From positions 1 through 64,000 of the forward strand of contig JAODTK010002109.1 of NCBI GenBank assembly GCA_026419785.1: a stretch of 64,000 bases of DNA. Reading direction: 5' to 3'. The notes beneath the pieces are model-generated. The model was not told where the DNA came from. It did no database searches and saw only the letters and a program-made list of their open reading frames with translations. Below, one piece after another: positions 35,880 through 49,207 of this stretch; positions within the stretch are counted from its first letter, which is position 1, and each line of letters starts with the position of its first letter. Origin of the DNA: Sclerodactyla briareus (lineage: Eukaryota; Echinodermata; Holothuroidea; Dendrochirotida; Sclerodactylidae). The translations under genes were made by a program, and so were the position numbers.

Positions 35880-37862
35880 AGCCTTTGAACATCAGAGAGT
35901 AACGCCTCCAGAGATGGTTCCAGGTTGTATCTTTTTTTGCACTATATCAATTTGCATTAGCTACAATCTTGCACAAGATAAACTTTGGACACCCCCGCTC
36001 CCCCCCGTCCATGTTTCTGTCTGCAGCAGGAAGTTAACAAGTGCAACATTGTTCGGGGGGGGGGGGGTGTGGTGTAACCGGTGTTTCCCGGGCCGGACGC
36101 TGCACTCCATCGACCTGGTCTTCTATGCTCGAAATGATGCCAAGTGTCCCCACTAATTTCTGCCAAGATTGTAGGTCACACCAAGTTCCAAGATGCTACC
36201 CTCCAACACTTATTATTTGCTTCGGGATTTCTATGGTTATATAATTTCTATATCAGCATTGATGATAATTATTACCTGACATAAATCAATTTATACTTAA
36301 ATCCCTTCCACCTGCATTTCCATGTCCCCTTTCCGCCACGGAGCTAACTTCTCTAGCAATCATTATATTGAATGATATAAAAACTAAAACTAAAAAAATG
36401 TTAAAACGCTCGTATCAGGTCAATTCGTAATTATGTTTCCACCTTTGCACATCAGAGAGTAACGCCTCAGAGATGGGTCCATTTGTATCCTTTTTGCACT
36501 ATCATCAAATTTGCCGTAAGCTAGCCAACTTTTTTCAAGATCCTACCCTCAACACTTATTCTTTGCTTGGATTTCTATGGTTATATCTTTTTTCTATATC
36601 AGCTTGATTATAATTATACTGAAATACATCAATTTTATATAAACTTCCATTCACCCTGCATTTCATGTCCTCTTTCCAGCCACGGAGCTACACTTCTCTA
36701 GCATCTATGTATGAAATGATAGAAACACTAAACTAAAAAAAAATTGGTAAAACTATAGTATCAGGTCAAAATTCGTAATTTATTTTCCAGCTTTTGAACT
36801 CAGAGAGTAACGCCTTCAGAGATGGGTCCATGTTGTATCCTTTTTGCACTATCATCAAATTTGCCGTAAGCTAGGTCAAACCATTTTTCAAGATGCTACC
36901 CTCAAACACTTATTATTTGCTTTCGTGATTTTCTATGGTTATAATATTTTTCTATATCAGCATTGATGATAATTAATACTGAAATAATCAATTTATATAA
37001 ACTTCCATTCAACCTGCATTCATGTCTCCTTTCCATCCACGTAGCTCACACTTACTCGTACAATCTATTGTCGTGAAGAATTAAAACTAAAACTAAAAAA
37101 AAATTGGTAAAACGAAGTATTGGGTCAAAATTCTTAATTTATGTTTCCAGCTTTTGAACCTCAGAGAGTACGCCTTCAGAGATGGTCCCTGTTGTATCCT
37201 TTTTGCACATATCATCAAATTTTCCGTAAGCTAGCCAAACCGTTTTCAAGCATGCTACCCTCAAACACTTATTATTTGCTTCGGATTTCTATGGTTATAT
37301 AATTTCTATATCAGCATTGATTATATAATGACTGAATTAATCAATTTTATATTAAACTTCCATTCAACCTGCATTTCATGTCCTCCTTTCCAGCCCGGAG
37401 TCTACACTTACTCTAGCATCTATTGTATTGAATGATATAAACAAACTAAAACTAAAAAAAAATGGTAACGAAGTATCAGGTTCAAAATTCGTAACTTTAT
37501 GTTTCAACAGCCTTTGAACTCAAGAGTACTCCTCAGAGAATGGGTCCATGTTGTATCCTTTTTGGACTATCATCCAATTTGCCGTAAGCTATTTCAAACC
37601 ATTTTTCAGATGCTACCCTCAAACCGTATTATTTGCTTCGGGATTTCTATGGTTATATAATTTCTATATCAGCATTGATGGGAATTAATTACTGAAATAA
37701 ATTCAATTTCTATTAAAGTTCCATTCCAACCTCATTTCATGTCCCCGCTTTTTTTTCCAGCACGGAGCTACACTTACTCTAGCAATCTATTGTATTGAAT
37801 GATCTAAAAACTACAATGAACAAAATGTTGACCTATAGTAACAGGTCAAAATTCGTAATTTA
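35880..37862 (+). repeat. ~355 bp tandem array, five full units and a tail
   Basis: Units start near 35,880, 36,440, 36,792, 37,152 and 37,509, each with a CAGAGAGTAACGCC box, a TTTTGCACTATCATC box, a GCTACCCTC box and an A-rich end near CTAAAACTAAAAAAAA. The period is about 355 bases; the first unit is about 200 bases longer because of an insert. Copies differ by scattered changes. No frame is shared by all units. It fills the intron between two FN3 exons. Confidence 0.85.
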
Positions 37863-37927
37863 GCCTAATTCTCATAAATTTCAAAGGCTGAATAAAACTT
37901 CATAGGTTAGTTTTTTCCTATACGTAC

Positions 37928-38195
37928 CATCACAGAGAGTTCTGACAGGGCTATTGTACCCATGGAATCCCCCTCTCCGTTCTCCCCCTCTCTGACGCTG
38001 CAACACTTGAACTCATAGAGTGTATCGGTGGTAAGATTACTAATGGAACGTTACGGGACTGTGTGGGTTCCTTCTGTCCCTTGGGTTTCACCGATTGTCT
38101 TAGAGTATGGATGTACGCTCGACTGGGGGATCACGATGTAATCAACATCTTCCAAGCTCTCCATTGAACGGTTATGTTTGTAGTACCCGCACGAC
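37928..38195 (-). CDS. RPTP fibronectin type III domain exon 1
   Basis: The segment encodes a fibronectin type III module: TNITVQW near the start (strand B with its Trp), DVDYIVIPQSS, then LTTDTLYEFKCCSV, in which the Leu and Tyr of the Leu-x-x-x-Thr-x-Tyr motif on strands E-F are in place. The tail is acidic and Gly-rich and ends at a GTACGT donor. One or two one-base slips are needed. The acceptor is not evident, so the upper end is approximate. The intron that follows holds the 355 bp tandem array. Confidence 0.65.
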
Positions 38196-38798
38196 GACAG
38201 AGAAGGAAGATGACCGCAAAAACAGGTAACACTAAGTAAACAAAGTATTTATTAGGAAAACAAATTATATTCAGCTAACAAAATATTACATTTACAACTA
38301 TATAAGTAGACCTATATGTTGAAGCTTTCCAAAGCGTATTTAACAGGCAATCAGTGGAAGTCGGAGGTGAAAATACATTTCTCAGGTTGTCCATAAAAAG
38401 AGAGCGAATAGCCGTTTTGACATTGTGATGCATGTGATTGTCACTTCCAACAAAGTTCAAGTAAACGGGGCCATAATATAATTCGGATAAAATTACACAA
38501 ATAGAGAATTACTGTGACAATCGTGGAAACGCATTGGAATGGAATATACAATGTGTTATACTCATACAATCGAAATATTAGGAAAAAGATATGAAGAGCG
38601 AGTGAGGAACTGAGTTGTGTACAATTTTCCTGTACATAAGTGGTGTTAGAATTAACAGGTGATGGAAACCTAGGTCACGGTAGATACAAATTATGAACGT
38701 CTATGAGAGGAACATGTTGGACAATCCATGAAGAACAATAATGACTATGGTAGGTTGCAGTCGTACTGTTTACACAACACGAATAACAAACAACTCAC

Positions 38799-39074
38799 CG
38801 TACTCTGACGCGATGCTGCTAAGGACTTGCTACGATATCACCGTCTCTATTCGACATCACGCCATATAGAATAGCTTCATCAGTAATATTAGTACTGTGA
38901 ATGCGACCAGTACGTTGTTTGGATTGAAGGTCGATCCCATCATCATGATAGAGAACTGCGCTCTCGATAAGTGCACTGTCAAAACGGAATAACTCGGCTC
39001 ATGATCTTCAATCCCACAACTGAATTTGCGAGATATGTACCGGGGTGAATCTTGAGGATCAACAGCTTGGAAGC
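38799..39074 (-). CDS. RPTP Ig-like domain exon after the EGF series
   Basis: Acceptor ATCTACCCAG and donor GTGAGT enclose 276 bases, about one Ig domain. The first part reads RKFSCGIEDHEP, giving a B-strand Cys. The second part, in a frame shifted by a probable one-base error, reads SALIESAVLYHDDG and then RTGRIHSTNITDEAILYGV. A glycosylation site (NIT) and alternating hydrophobic residues fit an extracellular beta sandwich. Its position between the EGF run and the FN3 exons is the place of the third Ig domain in Tie-type ectodomains. Confidence 0.5.
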
Positions 39075-39725
39075 CTGGGTAGATAATTAGAAATACTATC
39101 ACGACCTGATGCCACTGACACCAAAAACTACAGTTACTCTCGGGTTGTTTACCATACATTATATTTAATTCCAAAATTTAAGCATTCGGCAAATAAAATA
39201 TTTTTGGTGCGAATCTGCTGAAGATCGGGGCATTTCGTCAGTACGAAATCATTCCGCCATTGTTCCACTCATCAGGTGCGGGGCTGGTTTTGGGAAGGAG
39301 CAACAAGAAGCCTGGTCCAAACATGCAAATTTCCTGTTGCAGCATATGGGGATCGGTATCCGAGATACCCGTAAATGGCTTTAGGTACCTGCACGCGGAG
39401 CCTAAGTTATATATTTAATATAAGGTACAATGATACCAATGTCGTTATGATCAGTTATACAAACCAGTACAGGACTCTCTGATATATTATCACTCCTGAC
39501 AAAACTAAACCTTAGAGGGGAGCATGCGCTTCTTTCTCTTAGTGCGGTTTTCCAAGAACAAAACGCTGGAGGGGTACCGGGCGGATATACGTATAGGGTA
39601 CCAAGCTAGCAACAGCATTGCTCGAAAGCGGGGCCGAACTACAATATTTGACAACATGGCTGTGCCAGACATATATGCCAAGTGTCACAATACTATCAAT
39701 TTCATGAGCAAGCAATTCGACTCAC

Positions 39726-39815
39726 CTGCTAGGCAAAAGAATGAGTCGACCATTGTGGTAGGCAGGGACCCCTGCACCGACCGCTGACTTTATCACAGTC
39801 CTCCTCAGCACAACG
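39726..39815 (-). CDS. RPTP EGF-like exon E
   Basis: The frame reads CAEEDCDKVSGRCRGPC and continues LPQW, with a near-perfect donor (CAG then GTGAGT). The Cys spacing and the Gly-Arg-Cys core are those of a laminin-type EGF module and echo the Thr-Gly-Arg-Cys of the exon at 45.7 kb. A one-base slip near the end is needed to reach the donor in frame. This is the last EGF-like exon before the Ig-like exon at 38.8-39.1 kb. Confidence 0.6.
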
Positions 39816-40519
39816 ACATGATGAGACAGATTCACAGGGAGAAGGATCTTGACATTCTTTTCAATGACAAAAGGAATAATAACCAATACAAGTATTAGAT
39901 AGGATACTGAAAACCCTAAAAACACCTAATTGTAGTATATATTTGGTGACATCATCGGAACCTCCAAGGTCATATGCTACTGATCGGTGTCTGGGCGGGA
40001 CAGATAATCTCATCCACGTCACAGGCTTATAATTAAACATAAGTGCAGGTTAAACTTATGCGTAGACTGCGAAATGACAACCTCTTGCTCAGTCAAATAC
40101 TTCCCTTAGACCTGCCTTAACTAGATTTCAAAAGCAGGACAACTGCACAGACAACAAATCGTCTGAAGATACGTTTTGAATTCCCTGATAAATATTTTGT
40201 TCCAAATTGCCATGCTACAACGTTATGTTAATGATATAGACAACAGTTCAAATAGTCCCCGTTCATGCATCATGGAACTCATTTACAGGTTTGAGGGAAG
40301 TTGGGATGTCCAGTATTTCAAATAGAAAGGATTGGTACTAAACACATTCGCACGTCAACGCCCGTCTCTCAAAATTGTAATTACGTGTTTGTTATGTCAG
40401 TTATGATCAACCTCACGTACTCCGAAAAGAGAACAGGGCCATATGCAAGAACAATATATATATCATCATACAAAAACGAGTATGATAGTTAGAGTGTCTA
40501 GAATCGGAGCTGAATAGAG

Positions 40520-40690
40520 CTTCGAGACTAATAATTCCAGACGGACAGTTTTTCCAATGTGCCCTGAGCAAAGCGCATAGCCTCTATCCAGATGATAATC
40601 GGGAACCAGAGCAGATTTTCAGTATAACTGATGTTGCAACTGTTTTCCACATACTGCTCCGCATTCTGGAAGTGCGTATCGATTCTCATG
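40520..40690 (-). CDS. RPTP EGF-like exon D (weak)
   Basis: A long open minus frame includes ENSCNISYTEN and, after frame slips, YALCSGHIGK followed by a Cys if one base is missing in the A-run. Cys-Ser-Gly-His-x-Gly-Lys-x-Cys would be the last EGF loop. Position between two clearer EGF exons supports it. Splice sites are not obvious and the boundaries are estimates. Confidence 0.35.
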
Positions 40691-41013
40691 ATTGAGTAAG
40701 GGTGTCGAAGCGGCTTCGAATACTCATCGATGCCGAGATGCGCGATATCAGAAATTTGATAATAATTATCTTCTAAAACTAGCAAACAAGACCTTCGTCT
40801 CTTGTATACTTTCACGTTTGAGCACTGTTGTTGGATTCAAAGTGGTTGTGTTCAACGGTCTGTTTCGCCCGTAGTTAATTGCTGATGGAGTAATACATAC
40901 CCATTGGCACTTCACGCTCACTCAGGACTGACCATTATGCAGACTTGCACTCTTGTTTTGGAGCATTCCCCGGATCTTTTTTTTTGGGGGGTCACAGTCA
41001 CACCATGTCTTAC

Positions 41014-41120
41014 AGTAAATTCTCCGTGCAGTTCGATCCGTAGTAACCAGTAGGACACATATCTGGGACTATGGGAGGATCTGTTTTGTTATTTCCACCA
41101 TTATACAGAAGAAATTCCAC
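41014..41120 (-). CDS. RPTP EGF-like exon C
   Basis: This 107-base exon has a good acceptor (TTACTTGTTCAG) and a GTAAGA donor and one clean frame. It encodes VEFLLYNGGNNKTDPP followed by DMCPTGYYGSNCTEN. Cys-Pro-x-Gly-Tyr-Tyr-Gly-x-x-Cys is the closing loop of an EGF-like domain. There is an Asn-x-Thr glycosylation site in NNKT and another in SNCT, as expected for an extracellular segment. It follows the EGF exons at 45.7 and 42.7 kb and precedes those at 40.6 and 39.8 kb. Confidence 0.65.
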
Positions 41121-42717
41121 CTGAACAAGTAAGGTAAGTATTCAGCGAGTGATTGAAAATATATGGAATTATGTAGTAGATGAACCTAGGTATAGTTGAC
41201 TTATCATGCTTTAATTTGCCAACAAAAACATTTTAAAGGATTTTCTATTTTACCACCGCCCTGGTCAGGTGCGTGAACCACGTGCCTTATTATACAGAGA
41301 GTAGTAACGTTTTTAAAACTTGCTGACCGTACGAACGAATAGATTACTCGGAGTGGAGAATGAAATTAGTAGGCCTGATCGAATTTGCACTGCGCTTTCT
41401 GTGAAGATATCTCCCATCCAAAATCACCAAGTTGATAGTCATTATTGCATTTAATTCTCTTGAGCCAATCAAAAGCGATTGGTATTGACCAGCCCAAACC
41501 AACATTATAGTAACGATAGCAATCCCATTGATCCCAAAAACCCTTCTGTCCATTTCAATCTACTATATATTTAAGTGGAGTGAGGGTGTGTCCAAATCTT
41601 GCTTTGCTAGTTAACTGGACCCAAAAAAAGAGCGCTATACCCATATAAAGATAATAAATCACCCAGTACAGTTAGTGTGACGCCACAAGCTCTGGGACCA
41701 TTTTTAGAATATCATTACATCAATGAAGGGAAAGGTTGGTGTGAGGAAATGCACAAAGTAATATGGTTTGCACGCTAATAGGCTCTATCTAAAATGTTGA
41801 GGAACTAACAATTATGGACATCAAACACAAATATAATGATGATTCCAATTTTGCACCTGAATGGGAACTCAATTTGTAAAGATGACAGTATAGTTTCTTG
41901 GTTGGTTGATGGAATACGATCTCGATATCTGCAGTGATCATTTATAGTGTCTCCTTCCATCATTGAAGCAAGTATCAAAATGTGTTGTTGTATTGTGTAG
42001 ATTGAATACATGTTTGCAATGAAGATACTGAGAACAATTTACCTCAATCTTCCCATCTTACCATGTTCGTAAATGGTAAGACATTTCCAAGTCTCGAACC
42101 GAACCCTTTTAATTTTTATTTATTATAGAATAAGTAGAGCTAGTCGAATTATTTATTGTCATGTGCATCGCGTGATTGATAATATGGAACAATCTTTGTA
42201 TCTTAAATAAACTGCATGATGTGATCCCCTCAGGTAGTTGCTACCTACTCGGTTCAGCTAGAAATCATCCATCATGACCACTTCCAACTAACTAATAACA
42301 TTCTTTTCGGTCAGGTCGAACTTCTTATGATGATTAAACTAGCCTCAAATACAGATCTACTCAAAATAATTTCTTGCCCTGAGGGATGAGCATTGTACAA
42401 TTGTACATAACTTTCACAGAAAATTTCACAACATCTTGAGGCGTGGTTATAGAATTGGGATGAGTAGTTCATCATGACATTCCGGGTAGTAGGCTGCTTG
42501 ATGATAAGCCCGAGGATTTCAAGATCCCTTTCTTCCTCCGTACAGTATTGCTTTTTCTTCTGTTATATAAGCTATAATAGTAGTACAGACAAATGCATTG
42601 TGGATTTTTTTAAAGAATGGAATATATATATTTACACTAGAAAAAATAGAGACTAATAGCGTTTATGTTGTATGGAATTGATGTATTGACAATCCGATTG
42701 ATATATTTTGCACTCAC

Positions 42718-42810
42718 TCTGGGACAGTTGTCCCCTACTATCCATCCTGCTTCAACATGCTCCCCATTACACCACCAGTGAACTATCACAGACACCATCA
42801 CAGTTACATG
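42718..42810 (-). CDS. RPTP EGF-like exon B
   Basis: A Cys-rich segment reads SCNCDGVCDS and, across apparent one-base slips, reaches GWIVGDNCP just before a GTGAGT donor. The Gly-Trp and Gly-Asp-Asn-Cys end matches the last loop of an EGF-like module. Spacing from neighbouring EGF exons (about 2.9 kb before, 1.6 kb after) fits the one-module-per-exon layout seen here. The acceptor is uncertain. The frame needs repair at more than one place, so exact residues should not be trusted. Confidence 0.5.
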
Positions 42811-45681
42811 ACTGAAGACAACTGGCTCCGAAACTATTACCCGAACAAGCTTAATGAAACAAGAACATGCTAATAGGTCGTCATTATGTAGTAAGGGTCG
42901 GATAAAACCGTCAATATTGTATCAATCAGATGACAAGTATATAATTGCTAAGATGGTGTTTCGTTGTCTATTTCAAATCACAATGAACTGGGATTCTTGA
43001 TGCCGAGACAATCGAACAACGGTTGCGATCATGCAGTCGTCTTGTAGTGTTAGGTTGTATTAGATACCAAGCGGCCTGTCACCAGAAATTGTTAGTTCTT
43101 AGTTTAGAACGGGTGACACTGAGGCTAAATTAGGGGGTGATGACGTGTCTGGTAAAACACAATAGTAAAATAGGGTCTCAAAAATGTTTAGCATTACGCC
43201 CGCCGTACTATTAAAAACTAGAGGACGTTAGAGATTATTAAACAGAGTATATGGATACCTCGGTGGAGAATCGAGGCTTTCATTTCAATCCTCTATTCTA
43301 GCAGAATATTCTTTTCTCCCTCAATAATAATTTTTGCAGATTTGTCCAATAATAATAAGCCACACCAAACCGATTTTTCGTATCTGTGTGTGAAGTCATT
43401 TGCCTTAGGTGTTATATTGTTGCAATCTCAGTATAATAGCAATGGGAACTATTACCAAAATATGCACATTGATAGTATTTGTATATGCGATGACATGTCT
43501 GTCACTTTATATAGGCATCATACGTTGTGAATTTATAGGGCCATTCATATGTGTTTTGACTAATCGCGTACCCGATGAAAGTGACTAGGAAGATTTTACC
43601 TCGACAGTTATATTCCCATACCTATGATGTAACTTTATGGCAGCCGGTCCTGGACCCCGCATCCGAGTCTCTCACAGCCGGAGTCCCTTCCCCCAGCCGG
43701 TGCTACATCTACATCCATAGGGATCCACGGACCGAACTGAAGACCCCCAGAGCAGGATTCCTCGTCAGCATCTCCTCATAACTACACTGAAAAATCACAC
43801 TAGGACCCGAACCTATTACCGCCACAAGTGAGATTATGATGAAAAAAGATGAAGATACATACATGTTCATGTCCGTAGGCTGGTATGCAGGAAGAGGGTT
43901 GGGGATCCGGATGTTTCGGACCGAAACAGTCGGGCAATCGGGATCCACGTCATAGCTAATGGGCCGGATTCAGGCTTGCCCCAGGAACATTAGTCAATGT
44001 GAAAATCGGTTACGGGAACAAGCCAAGTCAGGGCGAATATTCAGGGAAGGTTGCTTTTGCTGTGTACCCAAATTTGTTATGGAATGCCCTAGAAGTGTGA
44101 ACATTTGTAGGCGCCAGAAGATGGTAACCAAATTTCAAGTATTTATGGTGGCTATAACAACTCCTGAGCTTTTGTGCCCGGACTCGATGGTGGACCGATT
44201 AGATAGCATGGGTAACTGCACCCAACCCCCTTCCCCCGTCCTCCATGAAGTCGGGATCTCCACCGGGTAATGTATTCGGACGCTTTCAAACTAATCTGAC
44301 CACTGGTCTGTGTTATTCACAAGAAGTCGTGTTGCACACTTTGCTGTGAAACGGCCGGGAAGCCATCTTCCCATTCCCAAAAACCAGACTATTATTACCA
44401 AAAAACAAGAGAATTCGAATTACCACTCACGTGCTGCCAAAGTTAATCCGACTGTAAAGGGTTTCATTGCAACTGAAATAGTTCCCTGAACGTTTATTTC
44501 ATAACAGACCGCTAGCAGACATACTACAACCCCAAGCTGTCCTTTATTGCAAATACAGGATTCGATTGGCTAATTCCACCACCTGGCCGTCTGTTATTTT
44601 CGCAATAACAGCCAGTCGTTCTTGCACTACCTTCATCTGGTCAAAGTAACACAACAATCGAATACTTCTCGATGTTGCTGCGTCTTAAGACGGTTGTGTG
44701 ATCTTTTGAAGTGTTATGTTTTACACGCGCAAATCCGGCTCTCAGATACAGGTATACGCGCGCTCCAAGGGCGAAACGACGCGTTGCTCGCTGCATTGGT
44801 GAACTGCCCATGGTCACACGCGCATACTCTCTTCGGTTAGGCACGCGTGATTTGTAATGCGTCTCGTGGAAATACGCACCCCACGCCTGCTAATCTTTTG
44901 TGTTGATACGTAATGCAATTAACTCCGATCGACCTACCAGTGGTTACCCTAGCCGCATATTTACTGTTTAGAGTAATAGATCTAGAGATATAGATAAATC
45001 TCGTCGTTTGGGTAATTCTTAGTTGCGGGTTTGTCGAATATGAAGAACTACCCGCAGTCGACTTTTACTGTTCATAACTTCTCGACCTGAATTTGTCTTA
45101 CTAACGCACTCGGCTGCGCCTCGTCGTTATTTACCTAGATTCAGAGTCTCGACTGTTTATTAGCCAGTCAAGTCTCTCCGTTGCAGTTCATTCTCATTAT
45201 AACTAGGCATCATCGGCTTCATCTACAATTGGAACGCCAACGCGCATTTAAGTCCACCCTTTCGGTCGTATACAGATATTGACGATTGTACATAAACACA
45301 GGACATTCTGTGCTAACGGAATTGATGGTGCCGTCAGAATTCACTAATGTGATTCGGATCCTGTCATCGCAAAAGTTCATAAATAGCAGAACTCCTCTCG
45401 TGGTGGATGGTAGGGCCCGACTGTGCACAAGCAAACGGATCAGGGACGGCAATAATTCATATCGGCGATACACACGTTGGCCGTCCTATCTCACCTATGT
45501 TAACAATGAGAGGAATGTTAAACCCCTTATCGGTTTCTGTTCGCTATTAAATCTATAAACAAACAACCGTTGTTTTCGTTGGACACACAAGCTAAGGACG
45601 CTGCTTACTAAATTATGTTATGCACCAAATTGTTTGTTTTTTCTTCAATCCACAGATCCGTTCTCACTGTCTGAGCCATAC

Positions 45682-45800
45682 CTGTGAGACAGTTTGGTCC
45701 AATGAATCTGGGAGGACAAATGCATCTTCCTGTGTCGTCATCACACAATCCTCGTTGAAACAGTAATCAAGGACACCATCACAGGTGGGTGGGGCCCACC
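45682..45800 (-). CDS. RPTP EGF-like (laminin-type) exon A
   Basis: The frame holds Cys-Asp-Gly-Val then Asn-Glu-Asp-Cys, and after a one-base slip DDDTGRCICPPRFIGPNC, ending at a clean GTATGG donor. Cys-x-Cys-Pro-Pro-x-Phe-x-Gly-x-x-Cys is the second half of an EGF-like domain and is very close to the EGF modules of Tie-type receptors. The acceptor side is not clear, so the upper coordinate is approximate. Four further Cys-rich exons follow downstream. EGF modules of this kind form rigid disulphide-bonded stalks outside the cell. Confidence 0.65.
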
Positions 45801-45999
45801 GGTGCCAGACAACATGGGGAAACCAAATTGAAAGGAAATTGCATAATACATAACCTATAATCTATCCATTATGACAATTTCCTACAGATCAGGTTCAGAT
45901 AATGTGATGCTGGGGTGGATGCTCAGGGTGTTATGATCAACTACGTGCAACGAAGGTAGCAGCTGGGTACCACAAGGTCCTTATGGGGGTGGGGGGGGG

Positions 46000-48279
46000 G
46001 GGTGATGTGACCAATCTGGCGCAGAGTTTGGACAACAACATGTGAAAATATTTAGCTAGTCGCCAAAATGGGTTGAACCACTGGTATAGGGAAGTATTCA
46101 TAAGTGCCTAGCATTGCTGGGACAAAGTGTGGGGGGCTCAGATTGATGTGGGCTACAGCCCTATCACGACCACGCTGGCCAAAGTCTCCCCCTGTATCGA
46201 ATAGGTGAAATGCAGAAAAATGAAAGAGGGAAGTGGTCACATCTTTTCTTCTGCCCCACTTGCCTACGAGAGTTGATAAAATGCCACAAATTAGTACAAC
46301 AAACAGGGGAAAGGTTAGTAATATATTGCATCAGCAAGGACGTTGAACCGAGGTATGGAGCAGCCACAGTGACGAATGTAGAGGGCGGAAGTATCATCCC
46401 GAAGATTCGTGAACCCGGTCGACATGTTTATGTTAGTACAGTCAACGTACGGTATGCCACGGGAAATCCGTAGCTCTGGGGCCTGGGGTCCCGCAGTAGT
46501 TCATTATCGAAAAAAATATATATATAGAAATTATAGGATTGCTTAACCATTGCGAAACTTTTACGACGATCAACATATGAAATTGTTTCCGAATTGAATG
46601 ATCTGAGTGGATGTAATAGCTGAACTCAAATTGCCATTCAAACAGATCTACCCCGTCAGTCATCACCTTCCCAAACCCCTCACCCCTCCCGTCGCCAACT
46701 TAGACATTTCGTCCCTACGGCCCCCTTGACTCTTGCAAATTATGATGTGGTTTCGAATTCATGATCACGGGTAAGTCCAAGGGGCCGGATGAGCTATTTT
46801 TTGGACGCAACATGCAGTTCTGCCCACAGATTGTGTAGGATTGTCAATATATTCAATTAGCCCTTTTGGATTGTTTAGATGTACAGTCACATATCATTAG
46901 CTATGCAACCTTCTAGAACCGTAAATGGCAGAACGACTATTCTCAAAGAAAAATGTCTCTTTCTTGGAAAGACTTTTGGAAACTCTTCATTGAAATCCCA
47001 GCCTTGGTTCCCTTGTTGCTAGTCTTCCTCTCCGATTTTATATTGGCCTTTTTGAATAATACATATAGGGTCCCTAGCCTCAGACCACTCAACCGTATAT
47101 TCGTTACCTATGTGCCACCTTCCTAATGTTTTTTTTTTTTTTGTTTTTTTTTTGCCTCTAATGGTCACTTACAGAGTGCCTCCCTCGTGTGTTTTTGGAG
47201 GCAATCTGGAGGTTATATGGGGGTCATGTGAAGCCCCACATTTTGGCAATCCTAGTATGTTGCCATGGTGATCTTGCAATCAATTTGCCTGAGGTCTTCA
47301 TTTCCCGATTAAGCTGTGTTCATTGACGGCCACTCCTTCAAATAGATTTTCATCATCCATATCAGTTTTCTGCCCTAGAGGATGACAATGCAATGAACTA
47401 AATTAGTCCAACAACGATCCCCCTTTTCCTCAACCGCGAATCTTCGATAAAATCAGATCGCAAAATCGAAGATGGTTTCGCCATCAGAAGCGGTGCGGAG
47501 ACGCCCACTTTCGACCCCATCCGAGATGTCAACTCTAGACAGACATTTGTTGTACAAGTTTTAAGCTGACCGGAACGCGGAAATTTTTCCGACGTAGCCG
47601 CGGAGCCGAATCCTCCTCCCCCCCCCCCCTCTTAAATCCCCCCCCCCCCTGTCTCTCTTCCCCGTCCCATCAAATATTCTCACTATCCCTCCTCGACTTT
47701 TTGCAACTTATGAGGTGTCCAGGAATTCAATGGTCAAAACCGTCCTCAGAGGGCCTGTGGAGTCGTAATGTGTGGAGAATGCAAAGAATTGCAAACATCA
47801 ATGAGCTCCTCCAACAAATTACGTTGTAATACCTGGCCATTGTTTTTACATTGAATATGGACAATTATGGGGTGTTCCGAGATTGAAAGTCAACAACCAA
47901 TGAAAGACATAATGAGCTTTTTTACCTAACATGAAATAGAGATGTGCAAAATACTTTCTCCCCGACAAATTGATTAGGTATATCAATTAGCACTGGACTA
48001 AGTGATACCAGAGGGTGTTCGGTTATACTGGGTCAGTGGTGTTGTTGACTAGTAGATATTAATAATATTAGCCGACAAGTATCTCTATAAACAAAAAGGC
48101 ACTCAGTTAAGTTACTCAGCAGTATTAAAGCGCCAGGTTGATTTTGAGTTGATCAAGTTAAAGCCATCGTTACTCAACATGTTCGCAAAGCTTACAGACT
48201 GATGGACGTTCGACCTTCCGACCTGCCCCGACAAAATATAGGGTTAATGGTAATAATGATTAGAAATAAACTGCCAATA
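46000..48279. other. Intron, no exon recognised
   Basis: An open plus frame at 46,210-46,473 and a Cys-containing minus frame near 45,219-45,473 were not recognised. T- and C-runs near 47.13 and 47.62 kb. Confidence 0.4.
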
Positions 48280-48690
48280 GAGTTTCAAGTGCAACCCATC
48301 CAGGTGGGGTCAAGTCATCTTGTTAGCGAGCAACAGAATTGACCAAAATACCACCTTTTCGCCAAAGAAAAAAATTGTCCTCTCTTTCAATATGACCCGA
48401 AAAAACATTGTCATTGTACTCCCCACGAAGAAGCTACATACTAAAAGTTGATCAGGCTAAGAACTGTACTCATCTTTGTTGACAAGTTTTTCATACTTCT
48501 GGCCTAATGTGACTTTAAATGACCAATAAGGTGGGCCGATGCGCACTTGGCCACACTGACCCTAATCCATATAGCCTTAATCCCCATTTAATAGGCTCAT
48601 GTAATCCAATCATGGGGAACATGACATACCAAGTATAAGCTTAATCCATGCATCCCGTGAGTCTTGTCATCGTGCTCTCAAGCCAGGCGT
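48280..48690 (+). repeat. Single dispersed copy of the ~300 bp repeat of 7.85-8.74 kb
   Basis: It begins with CCATCCAGGTGGGGTCAAGT and keeps the order GACCAAAA, CTCCCCACGAAGAAGCTACA, TTGATCAGGCTAAGAAC. It ends next to a CATA microsatellite, like the tandem copies. Confidence 0.65.
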
Positions 48691-48692
48691 CA

Positions 48693-48767
48693 CGTACATA
48701 CCTACATACATACATACATACATACATCCATACATACATACTACATACATACATACATACATACATG
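48693..48767 (+). repeat. CATA microsatellite
   Basis: About 75 bases of CATA units attached to the dispersed repeat copy. Confidence 0.95.
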
Positions 48768-49207
48768 CATCTCTTACCAAACTAGTCCTGAATCGAATTC
48801 AAACTTGTCTTGTTGGTCAAGTATTATCGTGGTGACCTCACTGTTTAAAATACATATTAACTAGGCCTCAGTTTCCCAGCTTTCCGGGTTTCTCCGGAAA
48901 CATCAAGATATTATAGCAGGGAAAAACATAAGGAATGTCGTCCTTATCGACAGGAAGGGGGGGTATCCCAAAAATATTCAGCGGATTACCATCATTCAAA
49001 TTTCCCACGAAAATAATCCTAATTCCTGAATATATATTTCCAGTGATAAGTCGTCGCGTTTTTTCTTCTCTCTCACTCCTTCTCTTTGGGGTGGTGATGA
49101 TTAACACGCCCTTATTTGTCTTCAGTCTGGTGAAACATTCCTACACTTATTTGTAAACACTTGATAAACAATATAACAAAATAATATAAAGTCCTTAAAC
49201 TTCTTAC

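Noticed and set aside
43600-44270. Cys-rich plus ORF and GGATCC/GTCGGGATC-rich boxes taken as a possible small element
   Set aside because: Repeated short boxes only; no clear ends, no inverted termini and no protein motif.
46210-46473. An 87-codon plus ORF with a CPTC motif
   Set aside because: A single Cys pair is not enough for a zinc-binding domain, and neither flank shows good splice signals.
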